DNA from: JBMOLL01 sp049325415
GTDB lineage: Bacteria > Bacteroidota > Bacteroidia > Bacteroidales > GCA-2748055
Direction of reading: 5' to 3'
DNA length: 64,000 nucleotides
NCBI GenBank assembly: GCA_049325415.1
Contig: JBMOLL010000017.1
Coordinates: forward strand, 52,449-116,448
Numbering within the stretch: position 1 is the stretch's first letter; the number at the start of each line of letters is the position of its first letter. This document shows positions 37,190-46,023 of this stretch, piece by piece. The notes under the pieces are model-generated. The model was not told the DNA's origin, did not search any database, and worked only from the letters and a program-made list of their open reading frames with translations. A program made the position numbers and the translations under genes.

Positions 37190-38011
37190 ATGAAAAAATT
37201 ATTTGCACTGATAGCAGTTTTCGGGATGCTTTTGATGGGAGCATCAGTTTTTGCGCAGGACGAAGCCTCCCAGCAGACCCCTGCTACCGATACCACTCAG
37301 GTAGCTGCTGACCAGCCTGCACAGGCTGAGCAGACTCCGGCTGAAACCGTTGCCGCTGAATCTGAAGGTGGAATTGGTGTAATGCACACCAACCTCAAGA
37401 CCAAATTCATCGAAGGTGGTGCCGGTTTTATGGGTACTGTGCTGCTTACCCTCATTTTCGGTCTTGCCTTTGTGTTTGAAAGGATCATTTATCTGAGCCT
37501 TGCCTCCACCAATACCGAAAAACTTCTCGGTGCTATTGAAACTGCCCTCGAAGAAGGCGGTATCGAAGCTGCCAAGGAAGTATGCCGCAACACCCGCGGT
37601 CCGGTTGCAAGTATCTTCTACCAGGGTCTCGACAGAGCAGATCAGGGCATTGATGTGGTTGAAAAAGCTGTTATTTCATATGGTAGCGTGCAAATGAGCC
37701 TCCTCGAGAAAAACCTCTCCTGGATCTCCCTCTTTATCGCAGTTGCGCCTATGCTCGGGTTCCTTGGAACAGTTGTCGGTATGATCGACGCTTTCGACAA
37801 GATCCAGGCTCAGGGTGACGTTTCCCCGACAATCGTTGCCGGTGGTATTAAAATCGCCCTTATCACAACGGTAGGTGGTCTTATCGTGGCCATTATCCTA
37901 CAGTTCTTTTACAACTACCTGGTTTCGCAGATCGACAGCATCGTAAACAAAATGGAAGATGCTTCTATCTCCCTCACCGACCTGCTGGTAAAACACAATC
38001 TTAAAAAATAA
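37190..38011 (+). CDS. exbB: MotA/TolQ/ExbB proton channel family protein
   Basis: Inner-membrane channel subunit of a TonB- or Tol-type energy-transducing complex. The 273 residues have a signal-like hydrophobic N-terminus (KKLFALIAVFGMLLMGASVFA), a Pro/Thr/Glu-rich periplasmic segment (about 22-62), and three membrane helices, the last two in the conserved block MLGFLGTVVGMIDAFDKI and GGLIVAIILQFFYNYLV. It opens a four-gene operon with two ExbD partners. The extended N-terminus is common in Bacteroidetes ExbB. Confidence 0.9.
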   Translation: MKKLFALIAVFGMLLMGASVFAQDEASQQTPATDTTQVAADQPAQAEQTPAETVAAESEGGIGVMHTNLKTKFIEGGAGFMGTVLLTLIFGLAFVFERIIYLSLASTNTEKLLGAIETALEEGGIEAAKEVCRNTRGPVASIFYQGLDRADQGIDVVEKAVISYGSVQMSLLEKNLSWISLFIAVAPMLGFLGTVVGMIDAFDKIQAQGDVSPTIVAGGIKIALITTVGGLIVAIILQFFYNYLVSQIDSIVNKMEDASISLTDLLVKHNLKK

Positions 38012-38022
38012 AGCATAAGGCT

Positions 38023-38646
38023 ATGTCATTTTCCAAAATAACATCCTATTCACTGTACATCATAGCCGGGATCTCGGTTCTGGTGATGCTGTTCTTCTAT
38101 GCAGCACCCAAGACCCTTGATTACGACGCGCTGGAAGCAAAAGTGGATTCTCTGACAACTACCACGGCCATACTGCCGGTTGCCCCTGTTACAGATACCA
38201 CCAAAACTGATTCAGGCACCGTTGCCCAGGCTCCCGCGATGGAACAGTCTGCACCGGCCCCTGCCGAAGAGGTCAACCTCAGGGAAGAACTCAGCGGTTG
38301 GGAATACCTGGTCTGGTCACGTACCGACATCGCCCTCATCTGGGGCTACATCCTTCTTGTAATTGCATTGCTCGCTGCCGTTATCCTGCCGCTCTTCGGC
38401 GTGGTCACCAACACCAAGGCGCTGGTGCGGCTCGGCGGTGTACTTGCAGCTGCCGCAGTGCTTATTTTGATATCTTACCTGTTATCGTCCGATACTCCCA
38501 TTGAAATTATCGGGTATGAGAAATTCGATAACAGGGATCCTGTCACACTGAAGTGGATCGATACCGGGCTTTTCACAACCTACGCCCTTTTCGGGTTTAC
38601 CCTGATCTCGATCCTTTATTCAGCGGTATCCAAGATATTCAAATAA
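38023..38646 (+). CDS. Membrane protein of the ExbB-ExbD operon, unknown function
   Basis: The 207 residues comprise a membrane helix (LYIIAGISVLVMLFFYAAP, about 10-28), a periplasmic Thr/Pro/Ala-rich linker (about 30-90), two adjacent helices (about 105-127 and 133-150) and a last helix near the C-terminus (YALFGFTLISILYSAV). No catalytic motif is visible. Its position between exbB and exbD, 11 bases after exbB, suggests an accessory subunit of the channel complex. Confidence 0.75.
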   Translation: MSFSKITSYSLYIIAGISVLVMLFFYAAPKTLDYDALEAKVDSLTTTTAILPVAPVTDTTKTDSGTVAQAPAMEQSAPAPAEEVNLREELSGWEYLVWSRTDIALIWGYILLVIALLAAVILPLFGVVTNTKALVRLGGVLAAAAVLILISYLLSSDTPIEIIGYEKFDNRDPVTLKWIDTGLFTTYALFGFTLISILYSAVSKIFK

Positions 38647-38685
38647 ACCTACCGGGTGCCCTGCACCCGCTTAAAACGGATTTCA

Positions 38686-39315
38686 ATGGCAAAAAGAGAA
38701 ATACAAGAGATTAATGCCGGGTCTATGGCGGATATCGCCTTCCTGCTGCTGATCTTCTTCCTTGTTGCCACAACGATGGACACCGATACCGGGATCACCC
38801 GACTGCTTCCTCCGATGGATGAAAATACACCTGATCAGGAAGTAAAGGTTAAACAAAGGAACGTCCTCGTAGTGCTGATCAACAAGAGCGATGAGCTGAT
38901 GGTAGGTGGCCAGATCATGGACAAGGCCTATCTCAAGGATAAAACCATCGAATTCTTCACCAACCCCATGCGGTCGGAAGACCTTCCGGAGATGAAAGTG
39001 GAAACCATAAAATTCCCCCCGGGAAGTTCTTCCCTCCTTCCAGCCAACGGTGAACTGAATATCGAGCTTTCCAAGGGAGTGATCTCCCTGCAGAACGACC
39101 GTTCGACCACCTACGGCAAGTACCTGGAGGTGCAGAACGAGATCGTGGCTGCGATCAACCAGCTGAGGAATGATTTCTGCAGGCTCTATTTCGATAAGGA
39201 ATTTGATGAGCTGAATGAGAACAATCCGATCGAAAGCGAGATCAAGGAAGGGATCAAAAACATCTACAAGATGAACATTTCCGAAGCCGAACCCAAAAAT
39301 ATCGGAGGAATGTAA
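38686..39315 (+). CDS. exbD: ExbD/TolR family biopolymer transporter, first copy
   Basis: Bitopic partner of ExbB whose membrane helix carries a proton-relaying aspartate. In this 209-residue protein the helix is SMADIAFLLLIFFLVATTM (about 13-31) with Asp in the expected place, followed by a large periplasmic domain. The ATG at 38686 (MAKREIQEINAG) is chosen over 38656 because family members begin just before this helix. The periplasmic part is longer than in the second copy, hinting at distinct roles. Confidence 0.9.
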   Translation: MAKREIQEINAGSMADIAFLLLIFFLVATTMDTDTGITRLLPPMDENTPDQEVKVKQRNVLVVLINKSDELMVGGQIMDKAYLKDKTIEFFTNPMRSEDLPEMKVETIKFPPGSSSLLPANGELNIELSKGVISLQNDRSTTYGKYLEVQNEIVAAINQLRNDFCRLYFDKEFDELNENNPIESEIKEGIKNIYKMNISEAEPKNIGGM

Positions 39316-39316
39316 C

Positions 39317-39811
39317 ATGGCATCATTCAAAAGAAAAAAAGGGAATTCGCAGCAGAAGATCAATACTGCCTCCCTGCCGGATATCGTGTTCATGCTGCTT
39401 TTCTTCTTCATGGTGGTAACCACCATGAGGGAAACCGAAGTACAGGTGAAGGTGAAAGTTCCCGAAGCCACCGAAGTGAAGAAACTGGAAAAGAAATCGC
39501 TGGTCAGCTATATTTATATCGGCCGGCCGATCACCGCTCTCCAGAAACTTTACGGTTCGGAACCTATGATCCAGATGAATGATAAGCTGGTCAACAAGGA
39601 AGGCATTCCCTTTGATGAAGTACAGGACTTTGTCCTCTTCGAAAGGGAACAGCTCCCCGAGATTGACAAAAGCAAGATGACCATGTCCCTGAGGATCGAC
39701 AAAGACATCCCGATGGGTAAGGTGATCGATGTGAAGCAGGCACTGAGAAGGGCCAAAGCGCTTATCATCAACTATTCTGCTAAGAAAGAGTACAAGGATA
39801 AAGGCCGTTAA
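39317..39811 (+). CDS. exbD: ExbD/TolR family biopolymer transporter, second copy
   Basis: Second ExbD in the operon, 164 residues, one base after the first. The membrane helix is SLPDIVFMLLFFFMVVTTM (about 17-35), again with the essential Asp; the periplasmic domain includes RIDKDIPMGKVIDVKQALRRA near the C-terminus. ExbB with two ExbD paralogues is a usual arrangement in Bacteroidetes, where TonB-dependent receptors are abundant. A strong terminator follows at 39833-39866. Confidence 0.9.
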   Translation: MASFKRKKGNSQQKINTASLPDIVFMLLFFFMVVTTMRETEVQVKVKVPEATEVKKLEKKSLVSYIYIGRPITALQKLYGSEPMIQMNDKLVNKEGIPFDEVQDFVLFEREQLPEIDKSKMTMSLRIDKDIPMGKVIDVKQALRRAKALIINYSAKKEYKDKGR

Positions 39812-39832
39812 TCGCCTCCCCCTCTCTGATAA

Positions 39833-39866
39833 AAAAGCCGCCTTCCATCAAGGGCGGCTTTTTGTT
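39833..39866 (+). terminator. Rho-independent terminator of the exb operon
   Basis: AAGCCGCC (39835-39842) pairs with GGCGGCTT (39853-39860) around a 10-base loop and is followed by TTTTTG-like T-rich sequence. A-rich sequence on the 5' side may let it act in both directions. Confidence 0.9.
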
Positions 39867-39911
39867 TGCCCGGGCTGCAAAAAAAAAGCGCCGGAATGGC
39901 GCTTCTTGGTG

Positions 39912-39985
39912 TGACCCCGGCGGGACTCAAACCCACGACTTTCAGAACCGGAATCTGACGTTCTATTCAACTGAACTACGGGGCC
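39912..39985 (-). tRNA. tRNA-Arg (anticodon CCG)
   Basis: On the minus strand the acceptor GGCCCCG pairs with CGGGGTC, the D-arm is GTTC/GAAC, and the anticodon stem TCAGA/TCTGA holds loop TTCCGGT with anticodon CCG, which reads CGG. T-stem GTGGG/CCCGC with TTTGAGT follows. Discriminator A; the sequence after it is CACCA, so a CCA is not encoded directly at the processed end. A -7 box lies 10 bases upstream. Confidence 0.93.
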
Positions 39986-39995
39986 GGAAAGAGCA

Positions 39996-40003
39996 CAAAT
40001 GTA
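39996..40003 (-). promoter_or_regulatory. -7 promoter box for tRNA-Arg
   Basis: TACATTTG on the minus strand matches TAnnTTTG exactly, 10 bases before the mature 5' end of the tRNA. Confidence 0.55.
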
Positions 40004-40049
40004 AAAAAAAAACTTTACTCTCCGAATGGTCCGGCGGAATATCTCAGCA

Positions 40050-40850
40050 TTAGTTCTGCTCCGTTTCTTCAGCGGCGGCTTTCCGCACCGTTTCCCAGTC
40101 GAAAGAAAAGGCTTCTACCTCAAAATCAGGTGCCGGCTCATAGGAAAAAACCTCCCTGATCCGGGAACTGAAGTTGGGATGACTGCTGATTATTTCGAAT
40201 TTTTCGTAAAGTTCATCCGCCTCCTTCTCCTTGAGCCGGCGGAAAAGTGAGGAGAGGGAACGCGGCTCAATGGCGGCTTTCTCCAGCAGGCGACAGGCAA
40301 AACGGTCGGCTGCTTCCTCCTGTTTCCGGTCAAAACCGGCCGAAGTGAGCAGTCTGGCTATCTCCCCTGTCACATACACATCCCCCGAAGAAATAAGCTG
40401 CAGGCCGATTTCCCGCACCAGCCGGCTGATCAGGTGCCGCTTCTCCACGTGCCCCATTTCATGGGCAATTACCGCAGCAAGTTCCTCCGGACTTTCACAG
40501 AAGGCAATGAGCCCGGTACTCACCAGGATGTAACCTCCGGGCAGTGCAAAGGCATTCACCGTATCGTTGCGGAAAACAATCAGGTTGTAATCAAAATGCC
40601 TGTTCTCCAGGGCATCGGTCAGCCGGTCCATGATCCGGTCCGTGGCCTCCCTGATCTGGGTATCCTTCACTTCTGAAAAGTCTCCCCCGTCTCTTAACAT
40701 CCTGTAGTACTGGTCCCCCAGTTCCTCCTCCTGCTCCACGCTGATCAGCGCCGGCTTCTCAGGAAAAACAGGGAAAAGGGTGATTACAGCCCAGATCAGT
40801 CCGAAGATCCCCAGGAGGATCACCAGGTCCCGTAATATCGAATTCTTCAT
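40050..40850 (-). CDS. M48 family membrane metalloprotease
   Basis: The 266-residue protein has an N-terminal membrane anchor (LVILLGIFGLIWAVITLF, about 9-26) and an M48 peptidase domain with the zinc motif HEMGH at 130-134 and the downstream ligand region FDRKQEEAADRFACRLL (third ligand Glu). NAFALPGGYILVSTGLI is the typical preceding strand. It resembles the Oma1/BepA-like group acting on envelope proteins. It lies 4 bases after the DUF4870 gene in a three-gene operon. Confidence 0.9.
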   Translation of the reverse strand: MKNSILRDLVILLGIFGLIWAVITLFPVFPEKPALISVEQEEELGDQYYRMLRDGGDFSEVKDTQIREATDRIMDRLTDALENRHFDYNLIVFRNDTVNAFALPGGYILVSTGLIAFCESPEELAAVIAHEMGHVEKRHLISRLVREIGLQLISSGDVYVTGEIARLLTSAGFDRKQEEAADRFACRLLEKAAIEPRSLSSLFRRLKEKEADELYEKFEIISSHPNFSSRIREVFSYEPAPDFEVEAFSFDWETVRKAAAEETEQN

Positions 40851-40854
40851 CCAC

Positions 40855-41340
40855 TTAAAGTTTTGGCGGCCTGTTCACCACGGCACCCGGTGTATCTTCC
40901 GGTCTGACACGGTACACCTGATGATAGGCGAGTTTACCAAAAAACAGGAAATAATAAAAATGACCGTTCCTGGCTTTTACTGCCCCGATTATGGAGAATA
41001 CAAAATAGATCAGGTTGGCAATTCCTGCCATTATAAGGTAACCCCAGAACAGGCTGGTAAAATCAGACTCGTTCACCAGATTTATAATCAACCAGATAAT
41101 CAGAACCGTGTTCAGAATAGTCACGGGGATCTGGGAATACAAAGACTGCAGGGTGTGAAAATTGACAAACCTTCCCTTGGAACGGTTCACATAATAATAA
41201 ATTACGGCAGCCACCAGATTCAATAAAGGCAACGGCAGCCCGATGGCTGCCGTCGCGAACATCATCAGGTAGGCCCCCATCGCATCTTCCCTGACGCGGA
41301 TCTCAATCTCGTCGGGCTGCGGTAAAGGATGATATTCCAT
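40855..41340 (-). CDS. DUF4870 membrane protein
   Basis: The 161 residues have three to four membrane segments, with the DUF4870 hallmarks: a short polar N-terminus, a first helix (MMFATAAIGLPLPLLNLVAA), then YYVNRSKGRFVNFHTLQSL, in which DUF4870 proteins usually have the sequence xFVxFHAxQSL, and a last pair of helices with FVFSIIGAVKARNGHFY. Function unknown. It lies between the DUF4389 and M48 genes with gaps of 26 and 4 bases. Confidence 0.8.
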   Translation of the reverse strand: MEYHPLPQPDEIEIRVREDAMGAYLMMFATAAIGLPLPLLNLVAAVIYYYVNRSKGRFVNFHTLQSLYSQIPVTILNTVLIIWLIINLVNESDFTSLFWGYLIMAGIANLIYFVFSIIGAVKARNGHFYYFLFFGKLAYHQVYRVRPEDTPGAVVNRPPKL

Positions 41341-41366
41341 TTCTGTTACTTTTAAATATTAAAGGT

Positions 41367-41966
41367 TTACACTTCTTCCGGTAGCTCATCCCCCGTGAAG
41401 GGAGGATATTTATCGGTCATGAAACCCATATAGAGGGCAAGCCGGTTCGACCAGCGGATCTGGCCAACGGCCCAATCATGGAACGATTTGGGATATTCGC
41501 CGGTAAAAAGTACGATCCACCAGGAGAAAAATACCAGGATACCCACGAACATCTGGCGGAACATCAGAATGAATCCGTGAGGCAGGTATACATAAATGGC
41601 ACCGAACAGAACCCGGAGCAGAACAAGTCCCCTGCTGATTTTTTCCGGATACGGAACCTGAAGGTCCGTGTACTCTTCCGAAGCTTTTACCCCGAAAGGC
41701 GGATAACCGTCGACCAGGTTGCTCACGCGGGCCTGCAGCCTGTTGCCCCATTTCATCATCCCAACCTGGAACTCAAACATGCTTTGCGGATATTTCCCCG
41801 TGAAGAGAACCACCCAGAATGCCACAAAGGAAAGAATGGCTCCCCAGATCCCCACAAATCCAAGCAGAAAGGCGTGAGGCAATACAATGTACAACCATCC
41901 AAAAAGCGTCCTTAACAACAACTCACCGCGGGAATACCGCTCCTGGTGTTTAATCATCAGTTTCAT
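41367..41966 (-). CDS. DUF4389 membrane protein with internal duplication
   Basis: The 199 residues consist of two homologous halves. Each half holds RGxxLLRxLFG, one or two helices, WxVLFTGxYPxS and, at the end, YPPFxG: first half about 10-95 (LLRTLFGWLYIVLPHAFLL, VVLFTGKYPQS), second half about 105-195 (LLRVLFGAIYVYLPHGFIL, IVLFTGEYPKS). This repeat is the DUF4389 unit. The ATG at 41966 (MKLMIKHQERYSRG) is chosen; another at 42005 adds 13 residues. Function unknown. First gene of an operon with DUF4870 and an M48 protease. Confidence 0.8.
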   Translation of the reverse strand: MKLMIKHQERYSRGELLLRTLFGWLYIVLPHAFLLGFVGIWGAILSFVAFWVVLFTGKYPQSMFEFQVGMMKWGNRLQARVSNLVDGYPPFGVKASEEYTDLQVPYPEKISRGLVLLRVLFGAIYVYLPHGFILMFRQMFVGILVFFSWWIVLFTGEYPKSFHDWAVGQIRWSNRLALYMGFMTDKYPPFTGDELPEEV

Positions 41967-42096
41967 ACTTTTTAAGATTAGGGTTAATAAACGACCAATA
42001 TCCAAAAAAAAGCATTACAAGTCAATACGGTCAGGCCAGTCACTTATTACCAGCCATACAACGCATGATTACAGCGGAATTCTCCCAAACTTTTCC

Positions 42097-42104
42097 TATT
42101 TTCG
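42097..42104 (+). promoter_or_regulatory. Near-consensus -7 box for leuS
   Basis: TATTTTCG matches TAnnTTTG at 7 of 8 positions, 23 bases before the leuS ATG. Confidence 0.4.
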
Positions 42105-42127
42105 CACCTTGTATAAAAAGGAGTAAA

Positions 42128-44782
42128 ATGGATTACCAATTCAGTGATATCGAGAAAAGATGGCAGGCGTACTGGGAAGAGAACCGTACATTCAGGACCG
42201 AAGATGATTTCAGCAAAAAGAAATTCTATATCCTCGACATGTTCCCCTACCCCTCGGGCGTAGGTTTACACGTGGGCCATCCCGAAGGATATACTGCCAC
42301 CGATATCTTTGCCAGGTACAAACGAATGAAGGGCTTTAACGTCCTTCACCCGATGGGCTGGGACGCTTTCGGGCTCCCGGCAGAGCAATATGCCATCCAG
42401 ACCGGCACCCATCCCGCCATTACCACAAACAGGAATTGCGACAATTTCCGCCGGCAGATCAAGGCCCTCGGACTGGGTTATGACTGGGAGAGGGAGATCA
42501 ACACCACCGATCCTGGTTACTTCCGCTGGACCCAGTGGATCTTTATCCAGCTTTACAACACCTGGTTCGATGAAAAAGCAGGAAAAGGCTGGCCCGTTTC
42601 CGAACTGCCTGTTCCTGAATATGTTAAAAAAGCCGGAAGGGAAAGCGTCCGCGAATATACCGATGCAAAACGTCTGGCCTATTACGACCATGCACAGGTC
42701 TGGTGGTGCAGTCACTGCAAAATTGTATGTGCCAACGAAGAGGTGCTGAACGACGGTACGCATGAAAAATGCGGGAATCCCGTCGAAAAGAAGAATCTGA
42801 AACAATGGATGCTTCGTATCCCTCACTATGCCGAGCGCCTGCTGAGCGGACTGGATCAGCTCGACTGGCCCGAAGGAGTGAAAGACATGCAGCGGAACTG
42901 GATCGGCAAATCCACCGGCGCCGAAATTGATTTCAGCCTGGACGGCAGTACAAATACACTCCGTGTTTTCACCACCCGCCCCGATACCCTCTTCGGCGCC
43001 ACCTATATGGTTGTGGCTCCCGAACATCCCCTGCTTCACGAAATCACCACCGGTGAGCAGAAAAACGCTGTCGATCAGTATGTTAAAGCTGCAGCGATGA
43101 AGTCGGATCTCGACCGCACCGACCTGGCCAAGGACAAAACCGGGGTATTTACGGGCCGGTATGCCATCAACCCGGTCAGCGGAGCAAAGATCCCTGTATG
43201 GGTGGCCGACTACGTACTGATGGGCTACGGAACAGGAGCCATCATGGCCGTTCCCGCGCATGATACCCGCGACTTTGAATTTGCGACAAAATTTGGCATC
43301 CCGGTGATCTGCATCATGGACCCGGAGGGTGCCGACGATGCCACCCGTACCCTGGTGCTGGAAGGGAAAGCCTGCTGGACCGGCGACGGGAAATTCATCC
43401 GTTCTTCCAACCCCGAGGCAGGTATTTCCATTGACGGGATGGATAAGGCAAACGGGATCAGTACCATTACCGGATGGCTCGCGAAGAAAGGCATCGGTGA
43501 GGCAACGGTCAACTATAAACTGCGCGACTGGCTCTTCAGCCGGCAACGATACTGGGGCGAACCCTTCCCGGTTATCCACTGGGAAGACGGAGAGATCTCC
43601 ATGCTCGAACCTGAAGAGTTGCCGCTCATGCTGCCGGAGCTGGAAAAATATGAACCGGGCGGAAATGGCGAATCCCCGCTGGCCAATGCACACGAGTGGT
43701 TATATGTAAGCGACGGAAAAGGCCGGAAAGGCCGCCGCGAAACCAATACCATGCCCCAGTGGGCCGGATCGTGCTGGTATTATCTCCGGTACATCGATCC
43801 GAAAAACGAGCAGGCCGCGTTCAGCCCGGAGAAGGAAAAATACTGGATGCCGGTCGACCTGTATATCGGAGGTGCTGAGCATGCCGTTCTTCACCTGCTC
43901 TACAGCCGTTTCTGGCACAAGGTTCTGTTCGATCTGGGAATCGTTTCCACCGACGAACCATTCAAAAAGCTTTTCAACCAGGGCATGATCCTGGCCTTTG
44001 CCTACGAAACAGCTACCGGTGCCAAAGTGGCTTCGGACCTGGTTAAAGAAACCGACGGTAAGTTCTTCCATACCGAGACCGGAGAGGAACTTCGCCAGAT
44101 CGTGGCCAAGATGTCCAAATCGCTCAAAAACGTTGTCAACCCTGACGATGTGGTTAAAAGCTATGGTGCCGATGCCCTGCGTCTCTACGAAATGTTCCTC
44201 GGGCCCCTCGACGCGGTTAAACCCTGGGCTGAAAACGGTGTAAAAGGGGTGTTCAACTTCCTGAACAGGGTTTATAAATTCTTTTCTGAGCCGGAGCATC
44301 TCTTTACCGGTGAAGAGGACAGGGAAATACTGAAGGAACTGCATCTCACTATTAAAAAAGCCGGTGAGGATATTGAGAGCCTGCATTTCAATACAGCCAT
44401 CTCCCAGATGATGATCTTTACCAACCTCTGCATGAAAAAAGGAAAGGTCACTGTGGATACAGCCGGAAAATTTATCCGGGTCCTCTCTCCCTTTGCCCCG
44501 CATCTGGCGGAGGAGATCTGGAGCCTGCTGGGCAACAAGCCTTCGGTTTCGCAACAGGACTGGCCGGAATTCCGGCAGGAATACCTGGAAGAAAAGAGTT
44601 ACGAGTACCCGGTAATGATTAATGGCAAGCTTCGCTTTAAGATCGAGTTCCCGCTTGACAAGCTGCAGGATGACATGAAAAAGGAAGTATTGCAGCATGA
44701 AACTGCGGTAAAATGGATGGAAGGCAAGCCCGCCCGGAACATCATCATCGTGCCCGGAAAAATTATTAATATCGTTGTCTGA
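42128..44782 (+). CDS. leuS: Leucyl-tRNA synthetase
   Basis: Class Ia synthetase charging tRNA-Leu. The 884 residues contain the HIGH-type motif HVGHPEGY (after FPYPSGVGL), the CP1 editing domain (about 230-430, with TRPDTLFGATYMVVAPEHP), DWLFSRQRYWGEP, and the KMSKS motif KMSKSLKN near 663. A zinc-type knuckle CSHCKIVCANEEVL lies before the editing domain. The ATG at 42128 (MDYQFSDIEKRWQ) matches the family N-terminus, with an AAGGAG six bases upstream; an in-frame ATG at 42065 adds unrelated residues. Confidence 0.97.
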   Translation: MDYQFSDIEKRWQAYWEENRTFRTEDDFSKKKFYILDMFPYPSGVGLHVGHPEGYTATDIFARYKRMKGFNVLHPMGWDAFGLPAEQYAIQTGTHPAITTNRNCDNFRRQIKALGLGYDWEREINTTDPGYFRWTQWIFIQLYNTWFDEKAGKGWPVSELPVPEYVKKAGRESVREYTDAKRLAYYDHAQVWWCSHCKIVCANEEVLNDGTHEKCGNPVEKKNLKQWMLRIPHYAERLLSGLDQLDWPEGVKDMQRNWIGKSTGAEIDFSLDGSTNTLRVFTTRPDTLFGATYMVVAPEHPLLHEITTGEQKNAVDQYVKAAAMKSDLDRTDLAKDKTGVFTGRYAINPVSGAKIPVWVADYVLMGYGTGAIMAVPAHDTRDFEFATKFGIPVICIMDPEGADDATRTLVLEGKACWTGDGKFIRSSNPEAGISIDGMDKANGISTITGWLAKKGIGEATVNYKLRDWLFSRQRYWGEPFPVIHWEDGEISMLEPEELPLMLPELEKYEPGGNGESPLANAHEWLYVSDGKGRKGRRETNTMPQWAGSCWYYLRYIDPKNEQAAFSPEKEKYWMPVDLYIGGAEHAVLHLLYSRFWHKVLFDLGIVSTDEPFKKLFNQGMILAFAYETATGAKVASDLVKETDGKFFHTETGEELRQIVAKMSKSLKNVVNPDDVVKSYGADALRLYEMFLGPLDAVKPWAENGVKGVFNFLNRVYKFFSEPEHLFTGEEDREILKELHLTIKKAGEDIESLHFNTAISQMMIFTNLCMKKGKVTVDTAGKFIRVLSPFAPHLAEEIWSLLGNKPSVSQQDWPEFRQEYLEEKSYEYPVMINGKLRFKIEFPLDKLQDDMKKEVLQHETAVKWMEGKPARNIIIVPGKIINIVV

Positions 44783-44784
44783 GC

Positions 44785-46023
44785 ATGAGAAAAGGCCTTT
44801 TTATTGCTTTGACCCTGCTCCTGCCGGCACTTCTGATCCCCGGTTGTTTATCGGGAAGCCAGGCCGACCCGGCCCGGGAAACCGGGGAGGAACTCAATAC
44901 GATTCTGTCTCCGGAGTTTCCGGAAGTCTATGGAATCCGGCTAAACGGACTGGAGATCAGCTATGGTGAAGTAAAAAAGAACCAGTTCCTGTCGGGTATC
45001 CTGTTGCCGATGGGGATTACCCAGCTCCAGCTGGCTGAAATCTCTGCTTTGCCTGATGAGGTCTTCGATGTCAGGAAGATCAGGCCCGGTAACCGCTACG
45101 CCCTGATAACACGGAACGACAGTCTGCATACCCCGGCCTATTTCATCTACGAGAAAGACCTGGTGAATTATGCCGTGATCACACTGGGCGACAGCATCAC
45201 TGCATCGGCCGGGAAAAAACCCGTAAATGCCGTTACAAAAAAAATATCAGGGGAAATAACTTCCTCGCTCTGGGAAGCGATGAAGATGGAAGAAGCCAAT
45301 CCCATGCTCGCTGTCGAACTGAGTGAGATTTATGCCTGGACGATCGATTTCTTCGGCCTTCAGAACGGTGATCAGTTCAAGGTGATCTACGACGAACTGT
45401 ATATCGATTCCGTTTCGGCCGGTATCGGAACCATTCACGGCGCCTGGTTCAGACATGCCGGCAATGTTTTCTGGGCCATCCCCTTTACCCAGGACAGTGT
45501 GCGCAGTTTCTTCGATCAGGATGGTAACAGCCTTAGAAAAGCCTTTCTCAAAGCTCCGCTCCGCTTTTCCCATATCAGCTCGGGTTTTTCCTCTTCCAGG
45601 CTGCATCCGATCCTGAAGATCAGGAGGCCACACCACGGAGTAGATTATGCTGCCCCGGAAGGAACACCTGTACAGGCGATCGGCGACGGACTCGTTTTCA
45701 AGGTTGCCTATGAATCGGGGGGAGGCAATTACGTAAAGATCAAACATAACAGCGTATACAGTTCGACCTACATGCACCTGCGGGGTTTTGCCAAAGGGAT
45801 CCGTTCAGGGGTCTATGTTCACCAGGGCGATGTGATCGGCTATGTGGGTCATACCGGACTGGCAACCGGTCCGCATCTCGATTTCAGGATGTACAAAAAC
45901 GGTCAGCCGGTGAATCCCCTGAATGTCGAGGCTCCTCCCGTAGAACCCGTAAAAGAAGAGAACCTGCTTGCCTTCAGGACCATCAGGGGGCTTACGCTTA
46001 ATGCCTTAAATTCCTTCAAGTAA
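44785..46023 (+). CDS. M23 family peptidoglycan endopeptidase lipoprotein
   Basis: LytM-type zinc peptidase cleaving peptidoglycan cross-links. The 412 residues start with a lipoprotein signal (lipobox LIPGC, Cys21), followed by an OapA/LysM-like region (about 95-150) and the M23 domain: HHGVDYAAPEGTPVQAIGDG, SSTYMHLRGFAKGIRSG and GHTGLATGPHLDFRMYKNG. All three zinc/catalytic motifs (HxxxD, H, HxH-like HLDF) are there. Translated 2 bases after leuS; convergent with purN, overlapping by 18 bases. Confidence 0.9.
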   Translation: MRKGLFIALTLLLPALLIPGCLSGSQADPARETGEELNTILSPEFPEVYGIRLNGLEISYGEVKKNQFLSGILLPMGITQLQLAEISALPDEVFDVRKIRPGNRYALITRNDSLHTPAYFIYEKDLVNYAVITLGDSITASAGKKPVNAVTKKISGEITSSLWEAMKMEEANPMLAVELSEIYAWTIDFFGLQNGDQFKVIYDELYIDSVSAGIGTIHGAWFRHAGNVFWAIPFTQDSVRSFFDQDGNSLRKAFLKAPLRFSHISSGFSSSRLHPILKIRRPHHGVDYAAPEGTPVQAIGDGLVFKVAYESGGGNYVKIKHNSVYSSTYMHLRGFAKGIRSGVYVHQGDVIGYVGHTGLATGPHLDFRMYKNGQPVNPLNVEAPPVEPVKEENLLAFRTIRGLTLNALNSFK

